This document shows, piece by piece, positions 21,101-30,586 of a stretch of DNA of 64,000 bases. A program made the translations under genes and the position numbers. The notes beneath the pieces are model-generated. The model had not been told where the DNA came from and made no database searches. It worked only from the letters and a program-made list of their open reading frames with translations. The stretch spans positions 2,873,494-2,937,493 of the forward strand of contig NZ_CP047935.1 of NCBI RefSeq assembly GCF_014279995.1, given 5' to 3'. Each line of letters starts with the position of its first letter. Positions within the stretch are counted from its first letter, which is position 1. This stretch comes from Synechococcus sp. BIOS-E4-1. GTDB taxonomy: Bacteria; Cyanobacteriota; Cyanobacteriia; PCC-6307; Cyanobiaceae.

Positions 21101-21949
21101 TCAGTTTGGGCCGGCGGCGGACCACCACACCAGCAGCAACACTCCGAAGAGCAACCTGTAGATCACGAAAATCCAGGTGCTGTGACGTTGCAGGTACTTC
21201 AACAGCCAGTCGATGGCCAGCCAGGAGACCACTGCTGCAGAAAAAATTCCGATCAACAGGGGCAGCGCGCCACCAGCGCTGGGATCACTAAAAGCATCCT
21301 TTAACTGAATCAAACCCGCCAGGGTGATGGCTGGAATGCCCAACAAAAAAGAAAATCGGGCCGCATCCGGACGCTTCCAGCTGTCAAAGAGCGAGGCGGT
21401 GAGAGTGCTCCCCGATCGGGAAACCCCAGGAATCAGAGCGAGCACCTGGGCGAGACCCACCACCAGGCCATCACGCCCTTGCACCTGGTCGAGTCGCTTG
21501 AGGCGGGGGCCAAGCTTCTCCGCCAGAGCCAGCAGCAACGCCATCACAATCGACACAACGGCGATCACCGGTTCGCTGCGCAGCAGAGACGTCTCATAGC
21601 CGGGCCAGAACACTTTGATGCCAAGCCCCACCACCAGGATCGGCACAGTGCCAATGGCCATTGCAATCCCCAGACGGGCTTCGGGCTCCCGCCACTGCCC
21701 TCTCCGCAGGGCAGCACTGATTCCCTTCCAAACCCCAGCAAGGTCGTCGCGGAAATAGCCGATAACCGCGACGATGCTGCCCAGCTGGATGACAGCCGTG
21801 GCCGACACACCGGGATCCTGCCAGCCGGCCAAGGCGGGCACCACCTTCAGGTGGGCCGTGCTGCTGATCGGCAAAAACTCAGTCAGGCCCTGAACGACAC
21901 CCAGAACAACATTTCTCCAGATGGCCTCAAGCAGTCCGGGTTCTGACAC
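21101..21949 (-). CDS. uppP: Undecaprenyl-diphosphatase (UppP/BacA)
   Basis: A 282-residue integral membrane enzyme that recycles undecaprenyl diphosphate to the monophosphate carrier for peptidoglycan and other cell-envelope polymers. The family signatures are VVQGLTEFLPISSTAHL near residues 17-33 and PGVSRSGSTLTASLF near 174-188. About eight helices and normal length for BacA. The ATG at 21949 is a standard start. Immediately downstream on the same strand lies the DUF512 protein. Confidence 0.96.
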   Translation of the reverse strand: MSEPGLLEAIWRNVVLGVVQGLTEFLPISSTAHLKVVPALAGWQDPGVSATAVIQLGSIVAVIGYFRDDLAGVWKGISAALRRGQWREPEARLGIAMAIGTVPILVVGLGIKVFWPGYETSLLRSEPVIAVVSIVMALLLALAEKLGPRLKRLDQVQGRDGLVVGLAQVLALIPGVSRSGSTLTASLFDSWKRPDAARFSFLLGIPAITLAGLIQLKDAFSDPSAGGALPLLIGIFSAAVVSWLAIDWLLKYLQRHSTWIFVIYRLLFGVLLLVWWSAAGPN

Positions 21950-22091
21950 CTATGACGTCCTGAACACAAGTTTGAGGACGCTATCGCCAGACCCAACACT
22001 CGATGACATCAGACAGCTCACAAAAACGCTCAATCAGGCGCAAATCTTCTAATGTCACAGTCCTTTCTTCACATATGGCGGGAGTGGATCG

Positions 22092-22823
22092 TTGTTCAGT
22101 GGGCTGATACGCAACCAAGCCCTTACTGAGCCGGTCCAGCCGATCGCTCTGGGAATGGCAGGTTTGCCCTTCTGGGCATCCATGCTGGTGGTGTTGCCTG
22201 TGTTTGTTCAGGCTCCATGGGTGCGCCAACAGCCCTTCACCTCCTGCCTGTTCGGCCTGGTCCTGCTTTCAGTGGGCGTGATCACCAATTCGATTGCACC
22301 TAATAAATGGAAAGAGCTGGGCGCACTTCTGGTTGGCTTCAGTGGCAGCTGGCTGGCTGGCAGCCTGTTCTGGGGGTGGCTTGCGAGTCATCCATTGCTG
22401 CATCTTCCTGTTGAAGCCTTTGCCTTGCCTCTGGCGATCACAGGCCTACAAACGCGATGGCGTCTTGGCTGCGCCTTTTATCTGGCGTCGCTGCTGGGCA
22501 CAGCTTTCACCGATCTGGCCATGGCTCTCACAGGCGTCATATCCCTTTGGCCTGCGGTGATTGGAGCCTCCACGGCAGAAGCGACTTTGCTGCTCCAGGA
22601 CGCTGCTGCATTCGTGCTCAGGCCAAGTTCTCTGCTGACGGTGATCACGGCAGGAGCAGTCATCCTCAAGCTCGTCCAGCACTGCAGACATCGCAGCAAC
22701 CTGTCAACAGCGACGGACAAGTCCTGGTCTGTGGCGGCTGCAGTGCTGTTCACAACCCTTCTGATTGACGGATTATTTCTGTCGCTGTCACTGCTTGCAC
22801 CAGAACTCAGCGGCCTGGTCTGA
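22092..22823 (+). CDS. DUF3120 family membrane protein
   Basis: A 243-residue polytopic protein with about seven helices that fits the cyanobacterial DUF3120 family. Visible landmarks are a first helix with GLPFWASMLVVLPVFVQAP, a PNKWKELGALLVGFSGSWLAGSLFWGWL segment, and a GTAFTDLAMALTGVISLWP stretch in the middle. Function unknown. The start is TTG 22092, since the frame offers no better start nearby. It is divergent from uppP with a 142-bp gap that must hold both promoters. Confidence 0.8.
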   Translation: MFSGLIRNQALTEPVQPIALGMAGLPFWASMLVVLPVFVQAPWVRQQPFTSCLFGLVLLSVGVITNSIAPNKWKELGALLVGFSGSWLAGSLFWGWLASHPLLHLPVEAFALPLAITGLQTRWRLGCAFYLASLLGTAFTDLAMALTGVISLWPAVIGASTAEATLLLQDAAAFVLRPSSLLTVITAGAVILKLVQHCRHRSNLSTATDKSWSVAAAVLFTTLLIDGLFLSLSLLAPELSGLV

Positions 22824-22940
22824 AACGAACTGCAAAAAACTGCGACCCCTGGCAACGGATCACGGCAACGGCACTTGTATGGTTTGCATGCCGGCAATGC
22901 CGGTAATCATCCCGTTCCGATCTTCTAGACGGAGAGTTCC

Positions 22941-23318
22941 ATGAAGCGTCTGCTGTCCTGGCTGACAGGCATTCTTGTGATGGCAGGCCTGCTGATGGGC
23001 CTGCTCCTACCAGCGAGCGTTCAGGCTGCTGACATCCGCAACGTGGCTGACGACAAGATCGCAGAGCGCGGCGAAAAGGTGGATCTGAACAATTCCTCCG
23101 TGCGTCGTTTCCAGCAGTTCCCTGGCATGTATCCCACCCTTGCCGGCAAGATCGTGTTGGGTGGGCCCTACGAGAGCGTTAACGATGTTCTTTCCCTCGA
23201 TCTCACAGATCGGCAGAAAGAGCTGTTCGAGAAGTACCGCGACAATTTCACCGTCACAGAACCATCAATTGCTCTCAATGAGGGTTTCGATCGGATCAAT
23301 GATGGCCAGTACCGCTGA
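22941..23318 (+). CDS. psbU: Photosystem II 12 kDa extrinsic protein
   Basis: PsbU is a lumenal extrinsic subunit that stabilises the oxygen-evolving complex of photosystem II. This is the 125-residue precursor. A signal peptide ends at SVQA before ADIRNVADDK (cleavage near residue 29). Mature features include KVDLNNSSVRRFQQFPGMYPTLAGKI and LTDRQKELFEKY, the DNA-binding-like helix-hairpin-helix fold of PsbU. The start is ATG, and a strong terminator follows. Confidence 0.96.
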   Translation: MKRLLSWLTGILVMAGLLMGLLLPASVQAADIRNVADDKIAERGEKVDLNNSSVRRFQQFPGMYPTLAGKIVLGGPYESVNDVLSLDLTDRQKELFEKYRDNFTVTEPSIALNEGFDRINDGQYR

Positions 23319-23373
23319 GGCAGCTCACTGAAAACGCCGATCGCCATTGATTGGATTGCTTCGATTGCGGTAA

Positions 23374-23400
23374 AACCGCCGGACAACCCGGCGGTTTTTT
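23374..23400 (+). terminator. Rho-independent terminator after psbU
   Basis: AACCGCCGG and CCGGCGGTT form a nine-pair stem with a short loop, followed by a T-run. It sits 55 bases past the psbU stop and just before nadB. Confidence 0.88.
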
Positions 23401-23409
23401 GGTTCTGAC

Positions 23410-25095
23410 ATGAAACCCTCCAGCCCTGGCAGCGAACCCATCCCTTCGGGTCCCTGGGATGTGGTGGTGGTTGGTGCCGGAGCCGCAGACCTGATGACCT
23501 GTCTTGAACTGCCGGACGGGCTGCGAGTGCTGCTTGTCAATCGCAACACCAGCCGGCGCTCATCGAGCCGATGGGCCCAGGGCGGGATTGCGTCCGTCAC
23601 CCGTCGCGATGACAACAGCGACAGCCACGCAACAGACACCATTGATGCGGGTGCTGGTCTTTGCGACGGTGATTCGGTCCGTCTTCTCGTTGAACAGGCA
23701 CCGCAGTGTGTCGACAGGCTGCTCGAGCTGGGGATGGATTTTGATCGGAATAGCGACGGGAGCCTGGCCACCACCCTCGAAGCTGCGCACAGTCATCATC
23801 GAGTGCTGCATGTTCAGGACCGAACCGGCCATGCTCTGGTTGATGTGCTTCGGCAACATGCCGAGCAGAGGCCTGGATTGCTGCATCGCAGGGGTGTTCG
23901 CGTCAGCCAGCTCTGGGTTGAGAACGGGCGGTGCTGCGGCGTCCAGGTTCTGGACGGGTTCAGGCTGCAATGGATCCGATCCAGAGCAGTGATCCTGGCC
24001 ACTGGAGGCGGAGGTCACCTCTACACCAACACCACCAATCCAGCTCAAGCCGCAGGGGAGGGAATTGCCCTGGCCTGGGCTGCTGGGGCTGCAGTTGAAG
24101 ATCTCGAGTTCGTCCAGTTTCATCCGACTGCGCTGAAGCTTCCTGGAGCTCCCTGCTTTCTGATCTCTGAGGCAGTGCGTGGAGAAGGAGGACGACTCGT
24201 GGACGCAGCGGGAAACAGTCCAGTCACTGACCTGCCAGGGGCTGATCTCGCTCCCAGAGACCAGGTCAGCCGCGCACTGTTGAAAAGCATGCGCAACCAG
24301 GACACCGACCACGTTGGCCTGGACCTTTCAGGGATCCCCCGCGACCAGGCTGAACGCCGCTTCCCCACAATTCTTGAGCGGTGCCGCAACCACAACCTCA
24401 ATCCTCTTGAGCAACCAATCCCCGTCGCACCTGCAGCCCATTACTGGATGGGAGGCGTCGCAACGGATCTGAACGCCGCCACATCGCTGCCAGGCCTCTA
24501 CGCAGTGGGTGAGGTGGCCTGCACAGGGCTGCACGGTGCCAATCGTCTGGCCAGCAATTCACTGATGGAATGTCTGGTCTTCGCACGCCAACTGGGAACG
24601 ATCGACCTGCCGGCTGTTTCAAAGCACGACAAAGAGCAATGGAGCCTTCAGAGGGACACAACCAGCACCAGCCAGACCAATGCCCGCAGCACGATCAGCA
24701 TCGGCGAACTCACGCGCAGCATCGATCAGCTGAGTGAACACTGCTGGGATGTGGCCGGCGTCAATCGCTCCAGAGCAGGGATGCAGACCCTGCTGAAGTT
24801 GACCAGGAGGGCCATGAGCCCCCTGGAACAGGAAGTGCTGCTGTGTATGGTCAACCGCCAATCCCATCAGCAACTGCTGCAGCTGGAGGAACCAAGTCGC
24901 CAGGAACTGAATCTGCTGCTTGATCTCATCCATCGGCAGCGCACCACTGCTTTGCTCCTGGAAGCCTGTCTGTTCAGAACCGAAAGTCGCGGAGGACATT
25001 TCCGCAGCGATGCACCCTGTTCCCTTCCCCAGTGGCGCCGGCACAGTCGGCAGCTCAGAGGGGAAGAGATCAAAACCCGCAGCGTCATTGATTAA
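23410..25095 (+). CDS. nadB: L-aspartate oxidase
   Basis: NadB oxidises L-aspartate to iminoaspartate, the first step of NAD synthesis from aspartate, with FAD. It is 561 residues, the usual length. Recognised segments are SSRWAQGGIASVTRRDD, the flavoprotein active-site stretch HSHHRVLHVQDRTGHALVDVL, and GEVACTGLHGANRLASNSLMECLVFA near the C-terminus. One oddity: the FAD-binding loop reads VVVGAGAADLM, so the third glycine of the usual GxGxxG is Asp. This could be a tolerated variant or a sequence error, since it needs only one base change. The start ATG is next to the psbU terminator. Confidence 0.94.
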   Translation: MKPSSPGSEPIPSGPWDVVVVGAGAADLMTCLELPDGLRVLLVNRNTSRRSSSRWAQGGIASVTRRDDNSDSHATDTIDAGAGLCDGDSVRLLVEQAPQCVDRLLELGMDFDRNSDGSLATTLEAAHSHHRVLHVQDRTGHALVDVLRQHAEQRPGLLHRRGVRVSQLWVENGRCCGVQVLDGFRLQWIRSRAVILATGGGGHLYTNTTNPAQAAGEGIALAWAAGAAVEDLEFVQFHPTALKLPGAPCFLISEAVRGEGGRLVDAAGNSPVTDLPGADLAPRDQVSRALLKSMRNQDTDHVGLDLSGIPRDQAERRFPTILERCRNHNLNPLEQPIPVAPAAHYWMGGVATDLNAATSLPGLYAVGEVACTGLHGANRLASNSLMECLVFARQLGTIDLPAVSKHDKEQWSLQRDTTSTSQTNARSTISIGELTRSIDQLSEHCWDVAGVNRSRAGMQTLLKLTRRAMSPLEQEVLLCMVNRQSHQQLLQLEEPSRQELNLLLDLIHRQRTTALLLEACLFRTESRGGHFRSDAPCSLPQWRRHSRQLRGEEIKTRSVID

Positions 25096-25128
25096 TCGAC
25101 GCGCTGACCAAACAGTGGGGCCGGCAGC

Positions 25129-26070
25129 TCAGAAGTTGGTGTCTCCCTTGAAGCCGGAGAGGCCTGCCAGGGTTTTCAGATTTTTGACACCTGAATCGAG
25201 TTTGCCGTTGATCTCCCAGGTGGGGAAACCTTCGATCTTCTTGCTCTGGCAGAGGGCGCGTTGACTGTTCTGACCATCCTGGGCACATTCAACGATGGTG
25301 AGCTTATTGGCAGCTTCCAGACCAAAGTCCTCCTTCTGCTCATGGCAGTGAGGACACCAGTAAGCGCTGTACATGACTGCTCCGGTGGCGGTGAGATGTT
25401 CAGCCAGAGCCACCTTGGCAGGAGTGCTTTCGGTGGTGACAAGAGGAGGTGCACCAGGGCCGGTCACAGCAGCCTCCGGCCGGTCAGGGTCAAGAACCGA
25501 GGCCCAGATCAAACTGCCGAGCAAGACAGCCAGAGCCAGGAGAATGCCGCGGAAGAACAGCTGAGAGGGGTCGTCCCATCCACCGCCGATCACGCAAAGG
25601 ATCAGCAGCAGAATCGACAAGGTCGCTGAGAGCACACAGAAAAAACAGAAGGCCTGAATCTTGAAGACCATCAAGCCCAGCAGCACCAAGCTGAAGACCG
25701 CCATCCCAAGAGACACAGCGAACAGTCCCCACCAGGTGCGCCTGGACAGATCGCTGCGGTTCTCCATCAATCCCGGCAAAAGAGGCACAAGGGCCATCAC
25801 CAGAACAGCGAGGTAGGCCAGCAGTCCGGCAAAGGACAACGGGATGCTGACGGCATCCGTCTGAGCCAGGGTTCCCCAGGGACTGTTCAGGACCTTGTCG
25901 CACCCATCTCCGCCCATCGGGCAAATGAGCTCACCGAGCATCCCCCAACGCTTAAGCGTGATCGAACCGGTATCGATCACCCCGACGGTTGCCAGCACCG
26001 CCATGCTGATGCGCGCCCATTTGAAGCCCTGGTCCTGACGACGTCGGCTGGTGAGTCGGGTGGTGCCCAT
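25129..26070 (-). CDS. VKOR-DsbA fusion, disulfide-forming membrane protein
   Basis: A 313-residue fusion of a vitamin K epoxide reductase-like domain and a thioredoxin-fold DsbA-like domain. The VKOR part has about five helices with the loop Cys pair Cys50 and Cys57 (GELICPMGGDGCD) and the redox CFFC motif at 142-145. The C-terminal soluble domain carries WCPHC (Cys239, Cys242). In cyanobacteria such fusions oxidise proteins in the lumen or periplasm, passing electrons to quinone. The start is the ATG at 26070; a GTG lies six bases upstream. It is divergent from rimO. Confidence 0.93.
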   Translation of the reverse strand: MGTTRLTSRRRQDQGFKWARISMAVLATVGVIDTGSITLKRWGMLGELICPMGGDGCDKVLNSPWGTLAQTDAVSIPLSFAGLLAYLAVLVMALVPLLPGLMENRSDLSRRTWWGLFAVSLGMAVFSLVLLGLMVFKIQAFCFFCVLSATLSILLLILCVIGGGWDDPSQLFFRGILLALAVLLGSLIWASVLDPDRPEAAVTGPGAPPLVTTESTPAKVALAEHLTATGAVMYSAYWCPHCHEQKEDFGLEAANKLTIVECAQDGQNSQRALCQSKKIEGFPTWEINGKLDSGVKNLKTLAGLSGFKGDTNF

Positions 26071-26145
26071 GCGCACTGAACTGAGTTTTTGAATTTTGGC
26101 AGGAATCAGCGCGAGATTTATGGTGAAAGTTGCTGCGCAGTTCCC

Positions 26146-27546
26146 ATGTCACCGGACCAAGCTCCCGGCCGCGACATGGTCAGCACACGACCAACGGTGG
26201 CTTTCGCCCATCTGGGATGCGAAAAGAACCGGGTCGACACCGAACACATGCTCGGCCTGCTGACACGAGCAGGCTATGGGGTCAGCAGTGACGAAAGTGA
26301 TGCCAACGTTGTGGTGGTCAATACCTGCAGCTTCATCCAGGAAGCCCGGGAGGAATCGGTCCGCACGCTGGTGGGACTCGCTGAGCAAGGCAAGGAACTG
26401 ATCATCGCCGGCTGCCTGGCACAGCATTTTCAGGAAGAGCTGCTCGACTCTTTACCGGAAGCCAAAGCCATCGTCGGCACTGGCGATTACCAGCACATTG
26501 TGGAGGTGCTGGAGCGAGTCGAGGCGGGGGAACGCGTCAACCGGGTCAGCAAGAACCCGACGTTCGTCGGCGATGAAACCCTTCCCAGGTATCGCACCAC
26601 CGGAGAAGCGGTTGCGTATCTCAAAGTGGCCGAAGGTTGCGACTATCGCTGCGCGTTTTGCATCATTCCGCATCTGCGTGGCAATCAACGTTCAAGAACG
26701 ATCGAATCGATCGTTTCTGAAGCCCATCAACTGGCGGAACAGGGCGTTCAGGAACTGATTCTGATCAGCCAGATCACCACCAATTACGGGCAGGACATCT
26801 ACGGACGGCCTCGCCTTGCGGACCTTCTCAGGGCCCTCGGTGACGTTGAGATTCCCTGGATTCGGGTTCATTACGCCTACCCCACAGGCCTGACCCCTGA
26901 AGTGATCGCCGCATACAAGGATGTCCCCAATGTTCTCCCCTATCTCGACCTGCCTCTCCAGCACAGCCACCCCAAGGTACTGAGAGCCATGAACCGTCCC
27001 TGGCAGGCGGATGTCAACGACCGTCTGATGAACCAGCTGCGGGAACAGCTGCCGGATGCCGTGATGCGCACCACGCTGATCGTGGGCTTTCCCGGTGAAA
27101 CGGAGGAGCAATTCGAACACCTGGCTGGGTTCCTTGAAAGCCAGCGATTCGATCACGTTGGAGTGTTCACCTTCTCCGCGGAGGAAGGAACGGCCGCAGC
27201 AAAGCTCCCCAATCCAGTGCCAGCCGAGATTGCCACTGCCAGGAAAGATCGGCTGATGACCCTGCAACAACCGATCTCGGCCGAGGCCAACACCCGCTGG
27301 GTGGGGCGCACCGTGGATGTGCTGATCGAGCAGCACAATCCGAGCACTGGAGACATGATTGGCCGCTGTGCCCGCTTTGCACCTGAAGTGGATGGCGAAG
27401 TGCAGGTGCAGCCACGCGCGGACGGCATGCAAGCAGGACCGGGAACCATGGTTCCGGTGCGAATCAACAGTGCCGACATTTACGACCTGAGCGGAGAGAT
27501 CGTAGGAGCAAGCGAAATGGTGGCCTCTGCTCGCAGCAGCACTTGA
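26146..27546 (+). CDS. rimO: Ribosomal protein S12 methylthiotransferase RimO
   Basis: RimO is a radical SAM enzyme that adds a methylthio group to an Asp of ribosomal protein S12. It is 466 residues. The N-terminal MTTase domain has [15 protein letters not shown] with Cys25, [12 protein letters not shown] and IIAGCLAQ. The radical SAM cluster is Cys165, Cys169 and Cys172 in [12 protein letters not shown]. The C-terminal TRAM domain follows. The open frame runs upstream to 26089, but ATG 26146 gives the family N-terminus. Its stop overlaps the MFS gene start by four bases (TTGA), so the two are probably coupled. Confidence 0.94.
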   Translation: MSPDQAPGRDMVSTRPTVAFAHLGCEKNRVDTEHMLGLLTRAGYGVSSDESDANVVVVNTCSFIQEAREESVRTLVGLAEQGKELIIAGCLAQHFQEELLDSLPEAKAIVGTGDYQHIVEVLERVEAGERVNRVSKNPTFVGDETLPRYRTTGEAVAYLKVAEGCDYRCAFCIIPHLRGNQRSRTIESIVSEAHQLAEQGVQELILISQITTNYGQDIYGRPRLADLLRALGDVEIPWIRVHYAYPTGLTPEVIAAYKDVPNVLPYLDLPLQHSHPKVLRAMNRPWQADVNDRLMNQLREQLPDAVMRTTLIVGFPGETEEQFEHLAGFLESQRFDHVGVFTFSAEEGTAAAKLPNPVPAEIATARKDRLMTLQQPISAEANTRWVGRTVDVLIEQHNPSTGDMIGRCARFAPEVDGEVQVQPRADGMQAGPGTMVPVRINSADIYDLSGEIVGASEMVASARSST

Positions 27547-28769
27547 GCCATCCTTCACCGCATGCACGCCAACGCGTCATCTTCCTGATCGCATCCGGCT
27601 TGAGCACTGCCGGTTCGTTCGCAGGGCTCACCGCCAAGGGCTGGATCCTGATGGATGAAACCAAGGCACCCATGGTGCTGGCACTGAATTTCGCCGCACT
27701 CTCCCTGCCTACGATACTGGTGAGCGGCCCCGCCGGCGTGCGCACCGATCGGGTTGGCTGTGAGCGGGTGTTGATCCAGGCACAGTGGGCACTGCTCGGC
27801 GCAGGCCTGCTGGGAGCCCTTTCCATTCCAGTGTTCGATGGGCAAGCACAGGTCTTGATGTTGCTGGCCAGCACCTTGCTGGTGGGCATTGCCGGTGCCT
27901 ATGAACTCACGGCTCGCAATAAATACTGCGCGCTGCTGTTGGACGACAACTCCGAGCTGGCACCCTTCCTGACGAGCTTCTCAGTGGTCTTCAACGTCGG
28001 GAAGCTAGTAGGCCCCCTCCTGGGGGGAGTGCTCATCACTCTGGCGGGTCCGGCCACAGCCCTCACTCTTGATGCCGCCACTTACCTGATACCGATCGCC
28101 AGTGTGATCTGGCTGCTGCATCCGAGAACGGAACTGGAGGAGCGCAGTGCGCCGGGAGATAAGGCGTCACTGCGCGTGGCCTGGAGGGAATGCGGCAGCA
28201 CGTTGAGGCACGTGCTGATGTTCACCGGATTGATGTGCGTGGTGGGCTTCTTCCACCCTGGGCTTGGGCCCTTGATCGCCGCTAGCGAACTGGGCAATAC
28301 CCCGATGGATCTTGCTGTTTTCACCAGCGTTCTGGCCCTGGGAAGCATTGCTGGTGGGCTGCTGCTGCAACGCAACAGTCACCGTTTCTGCCGAAGACCC
28401 TCTCGGACTCTGGCCGGTTTTGCACTGATCACCGCCGTGGCTCAACTGGGGATGGCCCATGGGGGTGACGTGCCCTTCTTGCTCGCAATGACGCTGATGA
28501 TCGGAGCAGGCACTGCGGGGCTGCTGAGCAGCAGCAACCTGATTACCCAGGTGGGTTCAACACAGATCCTGCGCGGCCGTATGGCTGGCCTTGGACAGAT
28601 TGCCTTTCTGGGAGGCGGTGGACTCAGTGGGCTGATTGCCGCACAACTCACCGTAATGATGGGACTTCAGGCGACTTTCGCCATCAGCGGCACTCTCGGA
28701 GTCTTTTTTGCAGTGCTTGAGATCTGGCGCCGCGGCGACTCTGTGCTGACCGAAATCAGATCAGTTTGA
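27543..28769 (+). CDS. MFS transporter (EntS-like)
   Basis: A 408-residue major facilitator family exporter with about twelve helices. The N-terminal half resembles enterobactin-exporter-type [21 protein letters not shown] and [33 protein letters not shown] are typical. Substrate unknown. The TTG start overlaps the rimO stop. The 3' end overlaps petL on the other strand by 14 bases. Confidence 0.85.
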   Translation: MSHPSPHARQRVIFLIASGLSTAGSFAGLTAKGWILMDETKAPMVLALNFAALSLPTILVSGPAGVRTDRVGCERVLIQAQWALLGAGLLGALSIPVFDGQAQVLMLLASTLLVGIAGAYELTARNKYCALLLDDNSELAPFLTSFSVVFNVGKLVGPLLGGVLITLAGPATALTLDAATYLIPIASVIWLLHPRTELEERSAPGDKASLRVAWRECGSTLRHVLMFTGLMCVVGFFHPGLGPLIAASELGNTPMDLAVFTSVLALGSIAGGLLLQRNSHRFCRRPSRTLAGFALITAVAQLGMAHGGDVPFLLAMTLMIGAGTAGLLSSSNLITQVGSTQILRGRMAGLGQIAFLGGGGLSGLIAAQLTVMMGLQATFAISGTLGVFFAVLEIWRRGDSVLTEIRSV

Positions 28770-28848
28770 TCCGACGCAGAACGAAACTGATGGTCACAGC
28801 GGTGGTGAGTCCGGCCCCGACTAGACCCACATAAATGAGGACGCCCAT
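28756..28848 (-). CDS. petL: Cytochrome b6-f complex subunit PetL
   Basis: A 30-residue single-helix peptide. After MGVLIYVGL comes a hydrophobic helix and an ending of LRRIKLI. The size, single helix and IKLI terminus fit PetL, the small subunit VI of the cytochrome b6f complex. The other tiny b6f and PSII subunits (PetG, PetM, PetN, PsbM) have different sequences. The ATG start is clear. The last 14 bases overlap the end of the MFS gene in convergent orientation. Confidence 0.65.
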   Translation of the reverse strand: MGVLIYVGLVGAGLTTAVTISFVLRRIKLI

Positions 28849-29005
28849 GCCTGTCACAGATTGCAGCACCTATTAGATCAGAAATCAGGTCTCGATTCAG
28901 CAGATCCCCCTTAAGATCCTGCACAACGAAATCAAATGGAAACGGAAGGTTCTGTCCGCAGGGTCGACCGCAAGTAACAGACAGACCACCTTCACGCTCC
29001 GGATC

Positions 29006-30580
29006 ATGCGCACCTTATTCATTTATCCCCTCTTCCCGAAGACGTTCTGGAGTTACGAGAAGATTCTGGAGCTGGTGAATCGCAAGGTGCTGCTCCCTCC
29101 CCTGGGATTGGTCACCGTGGCGGCATTACTGCCCCAGGAATGGGAGATGAAGCTCGTCGATCGCAACGTGCGAGAGATCACCGAAGAGGAATGGAACTGG
29201 GCCGAGCTTGTGGTGATCTCGGGAATGATCGTCCAGAAAGACGACATGCAGATCCAGATCGCCGAAGCCAAGCGTCGCGGATTGTCAGTCGCCGTGGGAG
29301 GCCCCTATGCGAGTTCCACTCCTGATGCCCCTGAGATCGCAGAGGCCGACTTCAAGGTGCTCGATGAAGGTGAAATCACACTGCCCATGTTCATCGAAGC
29401 GATCCAGCGAGGTGACAGTGGCGGGCGTTTCAGCGCTGAGGGTGACAAACCCGATGTCACAGCCACACCGATTCCCCGCTTCGACCTGCTGCAGCTCGAT
29501 GCCTACGACTCGATGAGCGTGCAGTTCTCAAGAGGCTGTCCCTTCAACTGCGAGTTCTGCGACATCATCGTTCTCTATGGACGCAAGCCACGCACGAAAA
29601 AACCGGAACAGCTGATCGCAGAGCTTCAGTATCTCCACGACCTCGGCTGGAGGCGATCCATCTTCCTTGTGGATGACAACTTCATCGGCAACAAGCGCAA
29701 CGCCAAGCAGCTCCTCCCCCAGATCAGAGAGTTTCAGGAAGAGCGTGGCTATCCCTTCAGCTTCGCAACCGAAGCCTCAGTGGACCTCGCCGATGACGAA
29801 GAGATGATGCGCATGATGCACGAAGCGCGCTTTGAGAGTGTGTTTCTCGGCATCGAAACTCCGGATGAAGCGAGTCTGGAAACCTCCCGAAAACTTCAGA
29901 ACACACGCAATCCTCTGGATGCTGCCGTTGACAGGATCACCGCGAACGGCATCCGCGTGATGGCAGGCTTCATCATTGGTTTCGACGGTGAAAAAGACGG
30001 CGCCGGCGGACGCATTGTTGATTTCGTGACCAGAACCGGAATTCCGGCAGCCATGATGGGCATGTTGCAGGCTCTTCCAAACACAGCCCTCTGGCATCGC
30101 CTTGAGAAAGAGGGGCGTCTGATTCAGGACAAGTCCGCCGCCAAGGGCGTGAACCAAACCAACCTGCTCAATTTCAAACCCACGCGTCCGATCCGGGACA
30201 TCGCCAACGAATACGTCGATGCCTTCTGTGCGCTCTATGAACCAAACGCATACATGGATCGCGTTTACTCCTACTACCTGAAAATGGGAGCGCCACGCTG
30301 GAAGGGCACATCAAAACTGCCGACCTGGACTGATATCAGGGCTCTGTCCATCGTGGTCTGGAGGCAGGGCATCAAACGCGATACCCGCAGTCGTTTCTGG
30401 CGTTACATGTTCAGCATGGCTCGACGCAACCCAGCCATGCTGGAGCAGTTCCTGGTGGTGCTGGCCCACAACGAACACTTCCTGGAATATCGCGCGATCG
30501 TTCAACGCGAAATCCGCGAACAGCTGGAATCGCTTCCCCCAGAAGAACCCAGCACTTCCCGCGAGTTGCTGACGGCCTGA
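29006..30580 (+). CDS. B12-binding domain radical SAM protein, substrate unknown
   Basis: A 524-residue protein of the B12-binding/radical SAM class. The first ~140 residues form a cobalamin-binding-like Rossmann domain (LPPLGLVTVAALLPQEWE; VAVGGPYAS). The Fe4S4 cluster is Cys178, Cys182 and Cys185 in RGCPFNCEFC. The C-terminal third matches the DUF4070-type extension found in many such proteins (LMHxxYEPNAYMDRVY-like segment). Relatives include BchE-like and hopanoid enzymes, but there is no pathway context here. It is monocistronic, with petL divergent upstream. Confidence 0.88.
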   Translation: MRTLFIYPLFPKTFWSYEKILELVNRKVLLPPLGLVTVAALLPQEWEMKLVDRNVREITEEEWNWAELVVISGMIVQKDDMQIQIAEAKRRGLSVAVGGPYASSTPDAPEIAEADFKVLDEGEITLPMFIEAIQRGDSGGRFSAEGDKPDVTATPIPRFDLLQLDAYDSMSVQFSRGCPFNCEFCDIIVLYGRKPRTKKPEQLIAELQYLHDLGWRRSIFLVDDNFIGNKRNAKQLLPQIREFQEERGYPFSFATEASVDLADDEEMMRMMHEARFESVFLGIETPDEASLETSRKLQNTRNPLDAAVDRITANGIRVMAGFIIGFDGEKDGAGGRIVDFVTRTGIPAAMMGMLQALPNTALWHRLEKEGRLIQDKSAAKGVNQTNLLNFKPTRPIRDIANEYVDAFCALYEPNAYMDRVYSYYLKMGAPRWKGTSKLPTWTDIRALSIVVWRQGIKRDTRSRFWRYMFSMARRNPAMLEQFLVVLAHNEHFLEYRAIVQREIREQLESLPPEEPSTSRELLTA

Positions 30581-30586
30581 CCTGAC

